From: Azoarcus sp. KH32C
GTDB lineage: Bacteria > Pseudomonadota > Gammaproteobacteria > Burkholderiales > Rhodocyclaceae
Assembly: GCF_000349945.1 (NCBI RefSeq)
Contig: NC_020548.1
Span: 1-64,000 of the forward strand
DNA: 64,000 nucleotides
Direction: 5' to 3'
Part shown: positions 52,310 to 60,651 of the stretch, piece after piece
Numbering within the stretch: position 1 is the stretch's first letter
Layout of the letters: each line of letters starts with the position of its first letter
The notes under the pieces: model-generated
What the model was told of the DNA's origin: nothing
The model's input: only the letters and a program-made list of their open reading frames with translations
Databases searched by the model: none
Translations under genes and position numbers: made by a program

Positions 52310-54088
52310 ATGCGCTTCCTTGACCAGCCTCCGCGTTACCTCTTCTTCACCGGCAAGGGCGGCGTTGGCAAGACCTCGCTCGCGTGCGCGACCGCGATCC
52401 ACCTCGCCGGCTTGGGCCGCAAGGTGCTGTTGGTGAGCACCGACCCGGCTTCCAATGTCGGACAGGTGTTCGAGCAGGCGATCGGCAACGCGTTGACGCC
52501 GATCACTGCCGTATCCAATCTCACCGCGCTGGAGATCGACCCGCAGGCGGCAGCCCAGGCGTATCGTGACCGCATCGTCGGCCCGGTGCGTGGGGTGTTG
52601 CCTGACGACATCGTGCGCGGCATCGAGGAGCAGCTCTCTGGCGCGTGCACCACCGAAATCGCGGCCTTTGATGAATTCACCGGCCTGCTGACGGATGTAT
52701 CGCTCACCTCCGGCTTCGATCACGTGATCTTCGATACCGCACCGACCGGCCACACGATCCGTCTGCTGCAGTTGCCGAGGGCATGGTCGGGCTTCCTCGA
52801 AACGAATACCGAAGGTGCTTCCTGCCTGGGTCCGCTGAACGGGCTGGAGAAGCAGCGCGAGCAGTATGCGGCGGCGGTCGCCGCGCTGAGCGATCCCGAA
52901 CGGACCCGTCTGGTGCTGGTCGCCCGTGCTCAGGCCTCGACGCTGCGAGAAGTCGCGCGCACGCACCGGGAGCTCGCGGCGCTGGGACTCACGCGTCAGT
53001 TCCTCGTGATCAACGGCGTGCTTTCCGACGACGGCGCGACGGACGACGCGCTCGCCGGCGCAGTACTGCGCCGCGAGGCTGCGGCTCTGAAGTCGCTGCC
53101 CCAGGCGCTGCGCGACCTTCCGACCGACCATGTGCCGCTGATGCCTTTCAATCTGGTGGGACTCGCTGCCCTGCGCGCGCTTTTGGGCAGCGCCGAGGCG
53201 CGGGCTGCAGTGCCAGCCGCTAACGAGGTGGCCGGGATGCCGTTGCTACCGACCCTCGCCAACCTCGTGGACGGTATCGCCGCCGACGGCCACGGGCTGG
53301 TGATGCTGATGGGCAAGGGCGGCGTCGGCAAGACCACGCTCGCCGCGGCGATTGCGGTGGAACTCGCAAAGCGCGGCCTGCCCGTGCATCTGACGACGTC
53401 CGACCCGGCGGCGCACCTCGCCGAAACCCTCGACGGTTCGCTGGAAAATCTCGCCGTGAGCCGCATCGATCCGAGTGCCGAGACCGAGCGCTATCGTCAG
53501 CATGTGCTCGACACCAAGGGCAAGGACCTCGACGCCCATGGCCGCGCGATGCTCGATGAGGACCTGCGCTCGCCCTGCACCGAGGAAATCGCGGTCTTCC
53601 AGGCTTTCTCGCGCATCATCCGCGACGCCGGTCGCAAGTTCGTTGTGATGGATACCGCCCCGACGGGCCATACGCTGCTGCTGCTCGACGCGACCGGCGC
53701 CTATCACCGCGAGATCGCGCGCCACATGGACAAGAGCGGCGTCACGCACTTCACGACGCCGATGATGCAGTTGCAGGACCCGAAGCAGACCAAGGTGCTG
53801 ATCGTCACGCTGGCCGAGACGACGCCCGTGCTGGAAGCCGCGAACCTGCAGGCGGATCTGCGCCGCGCGGGCATCGAGCCGTGGGCCTGGGTCATCAACA
53901 ACAGCCTCGCCGCCGCGAACACGGAGGCCCCGGTGCTGCGTCGGCGTGCTGCGGAGGAATGGCCACAGATCGCAGCGGTGCGCCAGCGCCACGCGCAACG
54001 CGTTGCGCTGGTGCCGATGCAAGCCGCGGAGCCGGTGGGCGTGCCGCGGCTCCTGGCGCTGGCCGAAGGTGACGTGGCGCATAAGTAA
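52310..54088 (+). CDS. arsA: Arsenite-stimulated pump ATPase ArsA
   Basis: A 592-residue two-domain ATPase. Domain 1 has Walker A GKGGVGKTS near residue 16, and domain 2 has GKGGVGKTT near 340. Each carries a DTAPTGHT signature (near 145 and 460), the mark of ArsA/Get3 ATPases. It drives arsenite through the membrane pump; here the partner is Acr3 rather than ArsB. GGAGAC precedes the ATG at 52310. Confidence 0.95.
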   Translation: MRFLDQPPRYLFFTGKGGVGKTSLACATAIHLAGLGRKVLLVSTDPASNVGQVFEQAIGNALTPITAVSNLTALEIDPQAAAQAYRDRIVGPVRGVLPDDIVRGIEEQLSGACTTEIAAFDEFTGLLTDVSLTSGFDHVIFDTAPTGHTIRLLQLPRAWSGFLETNTEGASCLGPLNGLEKQREQYAAAVAALSDPERTRLVLVARAQASTLREVARTHRELAALGLTRQFLVINGVLSDDGATDDALAGAVLRREAAALKSLPQALRDLPTDHVPLMPFNLVGLAALRALLGSAEARAAVPAANEVAGMPLLPTLANLVDGIAADGHGLVMLMGKGGVGKTTLAAAIAVELAKRGLPVHLTTSDPAAHLAETLDGSLENLAVSRIDPSAETERYRQHVLDTKGKDLDAHGRAMLDEDLRSPCTEEIAVFQAFSRIIRDAGRKFVVMDTAPTGHTLLLLDATGAYHREIARHMDKSGVTHFTTPMMQLQDPKQTKVLIVTLAETTPVLEAANLQADLRRAGIEPWAWVINNSLAAANTEAPVLRRRAAEEWPQIAAVRQRHAQRVALVPMQAAEPVGVPRLLALAEGDVAHK

Positions 54089-54145
54089 CACGCGGACAAT
54101 CCAAAGCCGTTCCGCCTTGAATGGATATATCAGCAAGGAAACTAG

Positions 54146-55252
54146 ATGTCGGTTCAGTGCGAAGTCACCGCCAAGCGCGCCGCCGCGGCGCCGATGAGCG
54201 TCTTCGAGCGTTATCTCACCGTATGGGTGTTCCTGTGCATCGTCGCCGGGATCGCCTTCGGCCAGATGGCGCCCGGCCTGTTCCAGGCGATCGGCCGGAT
54301 GGAGATCGCGCAGGTCAATCTGCCGGTCGGCGTGCTGATCTGGGTGATGATCATCCCGATGCTGATGAAGGTCGATTTCGGCGCGCTGCACGAGATTCGC
54401 GGCCATATGCGCGGCATCGGCGTGACCTTGTTCGTGAACTGGCTCGTGAAGCCGTTCTCGATGGCGCTGCTGGCGTGGATCTTCGTACGCCAGTGGTTTG
54501 CGCCCTGGTTGCCGGCCGAGCAGGTCGACAGCTACGTCGCCGGCCTGATCCTGCTTGCCGCCGCGCCCTGCACGGCGATGGTCTTCGTGTGGAGCCGACT
54601 CACGAACGGCGATCCGATCTTCACCCTGTCGCAGGTCGCGCTCAACGACACGATCATGGTGTTCGCCTTCGCGCCCATTGTCGGCCTGCTGCTGGGCATC
54701 TCGGCGATCACGGTGCCGTGGGACACGCTCTTCACGTCGGTCGTCCTGTACATCGTGATTCCGGTCGTTCTGGCGCAGATCGCGCGCAAGGCACTGCTCA
54801 AGCGCGGGCAGGCGGCCTTCGACGCCGCGATGGAGCGCATCGGGCCGTGGTCGATCTCCGCGCTGCTGGTGACGCTCGTGCTGCTCTTCGCCTTCCAGGG
54901 CGAAGCGATCCTCTCGCAGCCGCTGGTGATCGCGCTCCTGGCGGTGCCCATCCTGATCCAGGTGTTCTTCAACTCGTCGCTCGCTTACCTGCTCAACCGC
55001 GCCGTCGGCGAGAAGCACAACGTCGCCTGCCCGTCGGCGCTGATCGGCGCGTCGAATTTCTTCGAGCTCGCGGTGGCGGCGGCGATCAGCCTGTTCGGCT
55101 TCGAGTCCGGCGCTGCGCTGGCGACGGTGGTCGGGGTGCTGATCGAGGTGCCGGTGATGCTGCTGGTTGTGCGCGTCGTCAATGCCAGCAAGGGATGGTA
55201 TGAAGCGGGCACGGGGCCTGCCCTGCTACGAGACCAAGGGCGGGTCCGCTAA
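54146..55252 (+). CDS. acr3: Arsenite efflux permease, ACR3 family
   Basis: A 368-residue membrane protein with about ten helices, of the ACR3 (BART) family: LTVWVFLCIVAGIAFGQ at helix 1, WVMIIPMLMKVDFG, AAPCTAMVFVWSRLTNGDP with the conserved Cys, and ALIGASNFFELAVAAAISLFG. It exports arsenite, energised by proton motive force or with ArsA. Last gene of the ars operon. Confidence 0.95.
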   Translation: MSVQCEVTAKRAAAAPMSVFERYLTVWVFLCIVAGIAFGQMAPGLFQAIGRMEIAQVNLPVGVLIWVMIIPMLMKVDFGALHEIRGHMRGIGVTLFVNWLVKPFSMALLAWIFVRQWFAPWLPAEQVDSYVAGLILLAAAPCTAMVFVWSRLTNGDPIFTLSQVALNDTIMVFAFAPIVGLLLGISAITVPWDTLFTSVVLYIVIPVVLAQIARKALLKRGQAAFDAAMERIGPWSISALLVTLVLLFAFQGEAILSQPLVIALLAVPILIQVFFNSSLAYLLNRAVGEKHNVACPSALIGASNFFELAVAAAISLFGFESGAALATVVGVLIEVPVMLLVVRVVNASKGWYEAGTGPALLRDQGRVR

Positions 55253-55363
55253 GGGCGTGCCACCGCCTCCTGCGTTCACGGGATTTCCGACATCGGTGCT
55301 GATGACCTGGTCGGCAATCTCGCCGATGACGGCAACGATCGAACGAGCCTATTCCTTTCACAT

Positions 55364-55380
55364 TAGATGTGCGTCATCTA
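55364..55380. promoter_or_regulatory. Small dyad upstream of the duplicated protein gene
   Basis: TAGATG and CATCTA around TGCGT, 35 bases before the ATG at 55415. A possible regulator site or simple symmetry; weak evidence. Confidence 0.25.
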
Positions 55381-55414
55381 GATTGAAGCAGAGGGACAAG
55401 GTCGGGAGATTGAA

Positions 55415-55810
55415 ATGGACGCGATCGGACAGATTCTGGCAAGTTTCAGGAGCACGTTGCCGGCCGGTAGCAAGACCGCTGAGGCGATCGACCGCGGCGC
55501 AGGACCCGAGGAGATTTCCGCCTGCGCCAGCACGGAGGGGTTGCATGCCTTGGCCGGGGCGCTGTTCGAGGCCTGTGAGGAGCATCTCGACGCCGGTTCG
55601 GAACCGGCTCCGCAAGGGGCGGTGATCGACATTGTTGCCGCACGGCTGCGCGAGTTTCGCGAGCAACTTCCCGAGGACAGCGCGACGGCGCGGATGATCG
55701 ACCGCGGCGCGAGCCTTGAGGAGATCTCCGAGGCCGCACAGCAGGAGGGGCTGGATTCGCTCGCAAGCATGCTGTTCGAGGCCGAGCGCGAGGCCGGTAG
55801 CAAGGGGTGA
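55415..55810 (+). CDS. Hypothetical protein with internal duplication
   Basis: A 131-residue acidic, helical protein I cannot assign. It contains two copies of a 50-residue unit: residues about 7-55 (ASFRSTLPAGSKTAEAIDRG, then EEISACASTEGLHALAGALFEA) and 72-122 (LREFREQLPEDSATARMIDR, then LEEISEAAQQEGLDSLASMLFEA). The shared core is T-A-x-x-IDRGA-x-x-EEIS-x-x-A-x-x-EGL-x-x-LA-x-x-LFEAE. No signal peptide, no Cys. It lies between the arsenic efflux gene and the sensor-regulator genes; a helical adaptor is possible but unproven. Confidence 0.65.
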   Translation: MDAIGQILASFRSTLPAGSKTAEAIDRGAGPEEISACASTEGLHALAGALFEACEEHLDAGSEPAPQGAVIDIVAARLREFREQLPEDSATARMIDRGASLEEISEAAQQEGLDSLASMLFEAEREAGSKG

Positions 55811-55927
55811 GCCCGGGCAGGCTGAGTACCTCCGTGCCTCAGCGACGGGGAGTTCAGGTCTGCGCGGAACATCCTGGACGGCCTCGATCGTAGGATCAGG
55901 GCCCCGGACCTCCAGCAACCGAGGTCA

Positions 55928-57301
55928 TTATCGTGTCGGGCTCCCCTTCTCTGCGTCCGGTGCCGCAATGCCTAATCGGCGCATCTTCTCCCACAGTGTC
56001 TTGCGCGTGATGCCGAGGGTTTCAGCGGTGCGCGTCATGTGCCACGCGTTGCGGTCGAGCATCATCTCGAGATAATCCCGTTCGCAGGACATGAGGTATT
56101 CGGCGAGCGAGGGAGACACCGCCGCGCCGCTTTGCGCCGCCTCCAGACCCTCGCCGAAGAAGGCCTCGGCTCCGAGCAGCGGCCCGGGCGACAGGAGGCA
56201 AGCGCGTTCGACCGCGTGCTTGAGTTCACGCACGTTTCCCGGCCACGAGTAGGACATCAACGCCTGCTCCGTGCGCGGGTCGAGACGGCGCCGCTGGTCC
56301 GGATGTTCGTGGTTGAAGGCCTCGAGGAAGTGACGCACAAACCAGTGGATATCCTCGGGGCGTTCCCGCAGCGGCGGTATGCGCAGGTGGATCACGTGCA
56401 CCCGGTAGTAGAGATCCTCGCGGAAGGAGCCGGCGTCGACCATGGCCTTGAGGTCCTGATGCGTGGCGCAGACGAGCCGGAAGTCCACCGTAATCGGCGC
56501 CTCGCTGCCAAGGCGGCGCAACTTGTGCTCCTGCAGCACGCGCAGCAATTTGACCTGCATATGCACCGGCATCTCGCCAATCTCGTCGAGGAACAGGGTG
56601 CCGCCCTGGGCCTGTTCGAAATAGCCGCGCTTGGCCTTGACCGCGCCGGTGAACGCACCTTTCTCGTAGCCGAAGAGTTCGGCCTCCAGCAGAGGCTCTG
56701 GAATCGCCGCACAATTGACCGCGATGAAGGGGGCGTCGGGCTTGCCCGCATGACGATGGAAGAACTGAGCGACATGCTCCTTGCCGACGCCGGATTCGCC
56801 CGTGATGAGCAGCGCACTCGCCTGTCGCGCGAGGCGTGGCAATGCTTCGGCAATATGGCGCATCGCGGGCGACACGCCGAGCGCATCGGCGTCGAATTCC
56901 CCCGTTCCGGCACCGCCATATTCCCGAGCCAGCGCTTGCACCTTGGCGACGACTGCATCCGGGTCGAAGGGTTTGGTCACGTAATCGGCCGCCCCGGCCT
57001 TGAGCAGTTCCACGGCGCGATCGATCGAGCCGAAAGCGGTCATGAACAGGAAAGGCGGCAGCATCGGCAAGCGCGCGCTGAGGTCCAGGAACAGGTCGCC
57101 TCCACTGCAATCCGGCAGGCGTATGTCGCTGACCACGACCGCATAGCGTCGCGTCGCTAATGCCTCGACGGCCTCGGCGCCCGTCCGATGCCAGTCGACG
57201 TCGAACCCCTCGAGCCGGAACCGCTCGGCGAGCGACTCGCCCATGATCTCGTCGTCTTCAATCAGACACAGTCGCGGAAGTGCTTCTTGCGCCTTGGCCA
57301 T
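55928..57301 (-). CDS. Sigma-54-dependent response regulator (NtrC type)
   Basis: A 457-residue response regulator. Receiver domain with phospho-acceptor Asp59 (VVVSDIRLPD), then AAA+ domain with Walker A GESGVGKE, intact GAFTGA loop, GGTLFLDEIGE and RPLRERPEDI-type sensor, and a Fis-type HTH at the end (MTRTAETLGITRKTLWEKMRRLG). Its start overlaps the kinase gene end by 44 bases. Predicted target: the divergent molybdoenzyme operon, with a -24/-12 promoter at 59804-59818. Confidence 0.93.
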   Translation of the reverse strand: MAKAQEALPRLCLIEDDEIMGESLAERFRLEGFDVDWHRTGAEAVEALATRRYAVVVSDIRLPDCSGGDLFLDLSARLPMLPPFLFMTAFGSIDRAVELLKAGAADYVTKPFDPDAVVAKVQALAREYGGAGTGEFDADALGVSPAMRHIAEALPRLARQASALLITGESGVGKEHVAQFFHRHAGKPDAPFIAVNCAAIPEPLLEAELFGYEKGAFTGAVKAKRGYFEQAQGGTLFLDEIGEMPVHMQVKLLRVLQEHKLRRLGSEAPITVDFRLVCATHQDLKAMVDAGSFREDLYYRVHVIHLRIPPLRERPEDIHWFVRHFLEAFNHEHPDQRRRLDPRTEQALMSYSWPGNVRELKHAVERACLLSPGPLLGAEAFFGEGLEAAQSGAAVSPSLAEYLMSCERDYLEMMLDRNAWHMTRTAETLGITRKTLWEKMRRLGIAAPDAEKGSPTR

Positions 57302-58736
57302 AGGGGATCTCGATGGTGAAGGTGGTGGCGCCGGGCTCGCTTTCGACCGAGATGGTGCCGTCGAGTTGTTGCACGATCTGATACACGATCCACAGGCCCA
57401 ATCCGTGGCCTTTTTCACCGTGTGTCGTGAACGGTTCGAAGAGGTAGGGCAACGCCTCGTGCGGGATGTGCTGACCATCGTTGAATACGGCCAACACCAA
57501 CAACTCGTCGGCTGCGCGGGCGCTGAGGCGGACGGTTCCACTGTCACCCGCTGCGGCAACGGCGTTGAGCAGCAAATTGAGTACGATCTGACGCAAGAGC
57601 GTCGCGGGCAACGGGAGTGAGTTGTCCAGATTGTCATCAATCAGTACCCGCGCCCCGTGGGTGTGGGCTTCCGCTTCAACGAGAATCTGCAGGTCGTTGA
57701 TGTCCTCAGGTGCAAACGGGCGGTCTTCAACCTTGGCCTCCACGAGCAGCGCCGCGACGGTATTGCGAATCTGCGTGAGGCCGCGCTCGAGCAGCGACAG
57801 CGCCTTTGCGGCGAGCGGATCGCCTTCGCCATGCCGTTTGTAGGTGTTGATCGCGGTGAGCATGCCCGCGAGGGGGTTGTTGATCTCATGGGCGATGCCG
57901 GCCGTCAGGCGCCCGATTGCGGCGAGGCGCTCGGACACCAGCATCTGGCGTTCCAGTTCCTGCTTGTTGTGCAGTTCGCCGACCATGCGGCGGAAGGCCT
58001 CGCCCAGTTGCCCGATTTCGTCCTGGCTGTGCGGCAGGTCCGCAAGCCGGGCCGACTCCAGTTCGAGCGGTACGCGGTTCATCGCTTCGGCCAGCTTGAG
58101 CAGCGGTAGCCCCGTCCGCCGCGCCCAGAACCACGAAATCGGCAGGATCACCACCAGGACCAGCAGGGTGACCAGCGCCGCGCGTCCGACCAGGCCCAGG
58201 AACCGCGGCAGAAAAGGCGTGCGCGTGTAGCCGAGGATGACGTGACCCAGCGCGACACCGTCGGCAATCAGCGGGGACATCACGAAGTAGATGGGAGAAT
58301 CGGGCGGTTCGAGCACCCGCTGCTCGGTCGGTGCGCCGCGGGAAAGCTCGGCCCGCAGCAAACCGTAGGCGCCCCCGCGGCTCGCGGCGCTGCTGCCGAT
58401 CGGAAACTCGCGGGGGCGGGTCGACACGAACACGCGATAGTCGGTATCGGTCACGAGCACCACTTCGGCCTGCAACTCGGGCGCGGAGGGGTTGGGCTGG
58501 TGAGCGGTCTGGAGAATTTCATAGGCGCGCCAGACATCGTCGTGCAGCACCGGCATCACCAGTGTGTGAGCGAGCACCCGGCCCATGCTCCGCGCGTGGC
58601 CTTCGAGATTCTGTCGGATTTCGTCATATTCCCGTGCCACGAGGGCGCCGGTGACGGCGACCGCGGTCCCGAGCACGGCCATCATCGCGCGAAGCGGGAT
58701 CTTCCAGCGCAGCGACAGATCGGACAGGGACTTCAT
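57258..58736 (-). CDS. Sensor histidine kinase
   Basis: A 492-residue inner-membrane kinase. Transmembrane helix near residues 15-33, a periplasmic loop to about 190, a second helix (ALVTLLVLVVILPISWFW), HAMP region, then the H-box GIAHEINNPLAGM (His near 280) and the ATPase domain with NLLLNAVAAAG and GLGLWIVYQIV. Its start overlaps the binding-protein stop (ATGA), so the three genes are coupled. The sensing domain lacks the PhnD fold, which is supplied by the separate binding protein. Confidence 0.9.
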   Translation of the reverse strand: MKSLSDLSLRWKIPLRAMMAVLGTAVAVTGALVAREYDEIRQNLEGHARSMGRVLAHTLVMPVLHDDVWRAYEILQTAHQPNPSAPELQAEVVLVTDTDYRVFVSTRPREFPIGSSAASRGGAYGLLRAELSRGAPTEQRVLEPPDSPIYFVMSPLIADGVALGHVILGYTRTPFLPRFLGLVGRAALVTLLVLVVILPISWFWARRTGLPLLKLAEAMNRVPLELESARLADLPHSQDEIGQLGEAFRRMVGELHNKQELERQMLVSERLAAIGRLTAGIAHEINNPLAGMLTAINTYKRHGEGDPLAAKALSLLERGLTQIRNTVAALLVEAKVEDRPFAPEDINDLQILVEAEAHTHGARVLIDDNLDNSLPLPATLLRQIVLNLLLNAVAAAGDSGTVRLSARAADELLVLAVFNDGQHIPHEALPYLFEPFTTHGEKGHGLGLWIVYQIVQQLDGTISVESEPGATTFTIEIPYGQGARSTSATVSD

Positions 58737-59587
58737 TGGCGCTCGACCCGTGCAGCCATGCGCGCGATCTCGGCGAACAACGCCGGTTCGCCGCGCGTGA
58801 AGCCGTCCAGATGGAGGCGGCGGAGGAGTTCCTCGCCCACCGGATCGTTCGCCATGCCGAGCAGGGTTGCCTGAAATCTGTCGAACAGCTCTCGCGGGAT
58901 ATCCGCCCGCGCGACGAACGGCGGATGGCCGAGCTGCGGCGAGCGTTCGATGATGCGGGTCCTGCGCGTCAACTCGGGACGAACCTCGGCCAGCGTCTCC
59001 CACACATAGCCATCGACCGCGCCGCCATCGGCCAACGCAACGCCCACCGCTTCCACGACCTTGCGGTGCGCCCACGTGAAGAACGTGCGCGAAAAGAAAT
59101 TGGCGGGGTCTTCCTTGCGCGTCGTGAGCAGGTAGCGCGGGTAGAGGTAGCCTGAGTTGGAATCCGGATCGGAATACGCGAAGACCTTGCCGCGCAGATC
59201 GGTGATCGAGGCCGAACGGGTATCGTCGGCCGGCACGATGATGTAGGAACGGTAATAGGGGCCGCCCCGCCACAGGGGCACGGCGAGCAGCTTCAGTTCG
59301 CGCTGATGCTGCACGAAGGGGAAGCCGCAGAGCCACGCGAAGTCGAGTTTGCCGGTGCGTACCAGATCGACCACTTCACGATAGTTGCCGCGCTGGATGA
59401 AGACCACGGCATGTCCGAGCTTGACTTCGAGCCAGCGACGCCAATCCGTCAGGAAACTCATCTGGTCATCGAGGAACACGGGCGTCAAACCGATGCGGAC
59501 AGGATTGTCCGTCGCTCGTGCCGGCAATGCCGACATCGCAGCCAGACCCGCCGCGCAGGCTAGAAACCGCCGCCGTGAGTGAAGCAT
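58733..59587 (-). CDS. PhnD-like periplasmic binding protein (sensor component)
   Basis: A 284-residue exported protein. Twin-arginine-like signal (SRRRFLACAAGLAAMSALPARA), then a PhnD-family binding fold (VRIGLTPVFLDDQMSFLTDWRRW, LDFAWLCGFPF, FAYSDPDSNSGYLYPRYLL). Similar separate binding proteins act with a kinase and sigma-54 regulator as AioX/ArxX, where the ligand is arsenite, or are fused in TtrS (tetrathionate). No ABC permease is present, so a sensing role is preferred. The ATG at 59587 starts the signal peptide. Confidence 0.82.
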   Translation of the reverse strand: MLHSRRRFLACAAGLAAMSALPARATDNPVRIGLTPVFLDDQMSFLTDWRRWLEVKLGHAVVFIQRGNYREVVDLVRTGKLDFAWLCGFPFVQHQRELKLLAVPLWRGGPYYRSYIIVPADDTRSASITDLRGKVFAYSDPDSNSGYLYPRYLLTTRKEDPANFFSRTFFTWAHRKVVEAVGVALADGGAVDGYVWETLAEVRPELTRRTRIIERSPQLGHPPFVARADIPRELFDRFQATLLGMANDPVGEELLRRLHLDGFTRGEPALFAEIARMAARVERQ

Positions 59588-59664
59588 CACCTGTCGATTG
59601 CCCCTGTCCATGGCATGGATGATATGCGCCTGCTTCCGCGCCTTCCAGTGCGTCGGGAACAGGC

Positions 59665-59680
59665 GTTACGGCGGCGTAGC
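59665..59680. promoter_or_regulatory. Candidate enhancer dyad, copy 1
   Basis: GTTACG-GCGG-CGTAGC, one base from the perfect dyad at 59709-59724. Centred 44 bp, about four helical turns, from that copy, so a regulator could bind both on one face. It also lies about 80 bases from the sensor operon start. Confidence 0.6.
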
Positions 59681-59708
59681 ACCTTGCGCCGCAGCAATTC
59701 CGGCAAGT

Positions 59709-59724
59709 GTTACGTCGGCGTAAC
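59709..59724. promoter_or_regulatory. Candidate enhancer dyad, copy 2
   Basis: GTTACG-TCGG-CGTAAC, a perfect 6-bp inverted repeat, about 80 bases upstream of the -24 element. Position suits an NtrC-type activator binding site. Confidence 0.65.
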
Positions 59725-59803
59725 GATTCCAATAATGCATGCCGAATCAAGACGATGATGAAACCCTACTGCTGCAGTGGATTTAGGTTCCGCAGGACGG
59801 CAG

Positions 59804-59818
59804 TGGCGCGAATGTTGC
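59804..59818 (+). promoter_or_regulatory. Sigma-54 (-24/-12) promoter of the molybdoenzyme operon
   Basis: TGGCGCGAATGTTGC: GG at 59805-59806 and GC at 59817-59818, exactly 10 bases apart, against the consensus TGGCAC-N5-TTGC with one mismatch. Predicted start near 59830, a 100-base leader. The neighbouring response regulator is of the sigma-54 type. Confidence 0.7.
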
Positions 59819-59930
59819 GATTCCAACAAGAAAATGCACGGGCGTAAGGCGCCTTCGCCAGCGTGCGTTCGCCGCGGAGGTTCGACGGTCGGCTGGGACA
59901 AAGGCGGCTATATCGGAGGAGGCAATACGC

Positions 59931-60641
59931 ATGAGCGACGAACTGAGGGTCTCGCCCATCGAGACCAGGGAAGTACCGGGCAAGCGCCGCTTCGCCATGG
60001 TGGTGGATACCCGCCGCTGTATCGGCTGCATGGCTTGCCAGGTCGCATGCAAGGCCGAGTACGACACGCCGCTGGGCGTCAATCGCACGTGGGTGCCCTA
60101 CAAGGTCGTCGGCAAGTACCCGAACGTCAAGAAGCAGTTCCTGCCGCGGCTGTGCAATCACTGCGACGATCCCCCGTGCGTGCGCAATTGCCCGGTCGGA
60201 GCCACCTACAAGCACGAGGACGGCGGCTTCGTCCTGCAGCGCTATGAGCGCTGCATCGGCTGCCGCAGCTGCATGGCAGCCTGTCCGTACAACGCACGCT
60301 TCATGCTGCCATCGCACCGGACCTACACGCCGATCACCAACGTGGTCGACAAGTGCACCTTCTGCTTCCACCGCGTCACGCAGAACCTCGTGCCGGCGTG
60401 CGTGCAGACCTGTATCGGGCGTTCGCGGGTGTTTGGCGATCTCAACGACCCCACCAGCGAGGTTTCCTACCTCGTGGCGAAGAATGCGACGCAGGTGCTG
60501 CGCCCCGAGGAGGGGACCAAGCCGCACGTGTTCTACATCGGTGCGGATCGCAACCAGACCGAATTCGGCCGCGATGCCTACCGCAAGCCCGACGTCATGG
60601 AATTGCAGCGCGACGCGTTCAAGCGCCACTTCAACATCTGA
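59931..60641 (+). CDS. Four-cluster ferredoxin subunit of a molybdoenzyme (PsrB/TtrB-like)
   Basis: A 236-residue iron-sulfur protein carrying electrons between the NrfD subunit and the molybdenum subunit. Four cysteine groups are seen: C30-x2-C-x2-C-x3-C (CIGCMACQVAC), CNHCDDPPCVRNC, CIGCRSCMAAC and CTFC with CVQTC. No signal peptide, as usual for subunits that travel with a Tat-exported partner. GGAGGAGG precedes the ATG. First gene of the operon behind the sigma-54 promoter. Confidence 0.93.
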   Translation: MSDELRVSPIETREVPGKRRFAMVVDTRRCIGCMACQVACKAEYDTPLGVNRTWVPYKVVGKYPNVKKQFLPRLCNHCDDPPCVRNCPVGATYKHEDGGFVLQRYERCIGCRSCMAACPYNARFMLPSHRTYTPITNVVDKCTFCFHRVTQNLVPACVQTCIGRSRVFGDLNDPTSEVSYLVAKNATQVLRPEEGTKPHVFYIGADRNQTEFGRDAYRKPDVMELQRDAFKRHFNI

Positions 60642-60651
60642 GGGGAGAATC

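Larger units (their letters stand above)
59588..59930. other. Divergent regulatory region of the sensor and molybdoenzyme operons
   Basis: About 340 bases with no gene. It contains two copies of a GTTACG-N4-CGTA(A/G)C dyad and a sigma-54 type promoter reading to the right, plus the ribosome site GGAGGAGG before 59931. Confidence 0.75.

Noticed and set aside
58733..59587. Phosphonate ABC importer binding protein (PhnD)
   Set aside because: No ABC ATPase or permease follows, and the gene is translationally coupled to a histidine kinase, so a sensing role is more likely.
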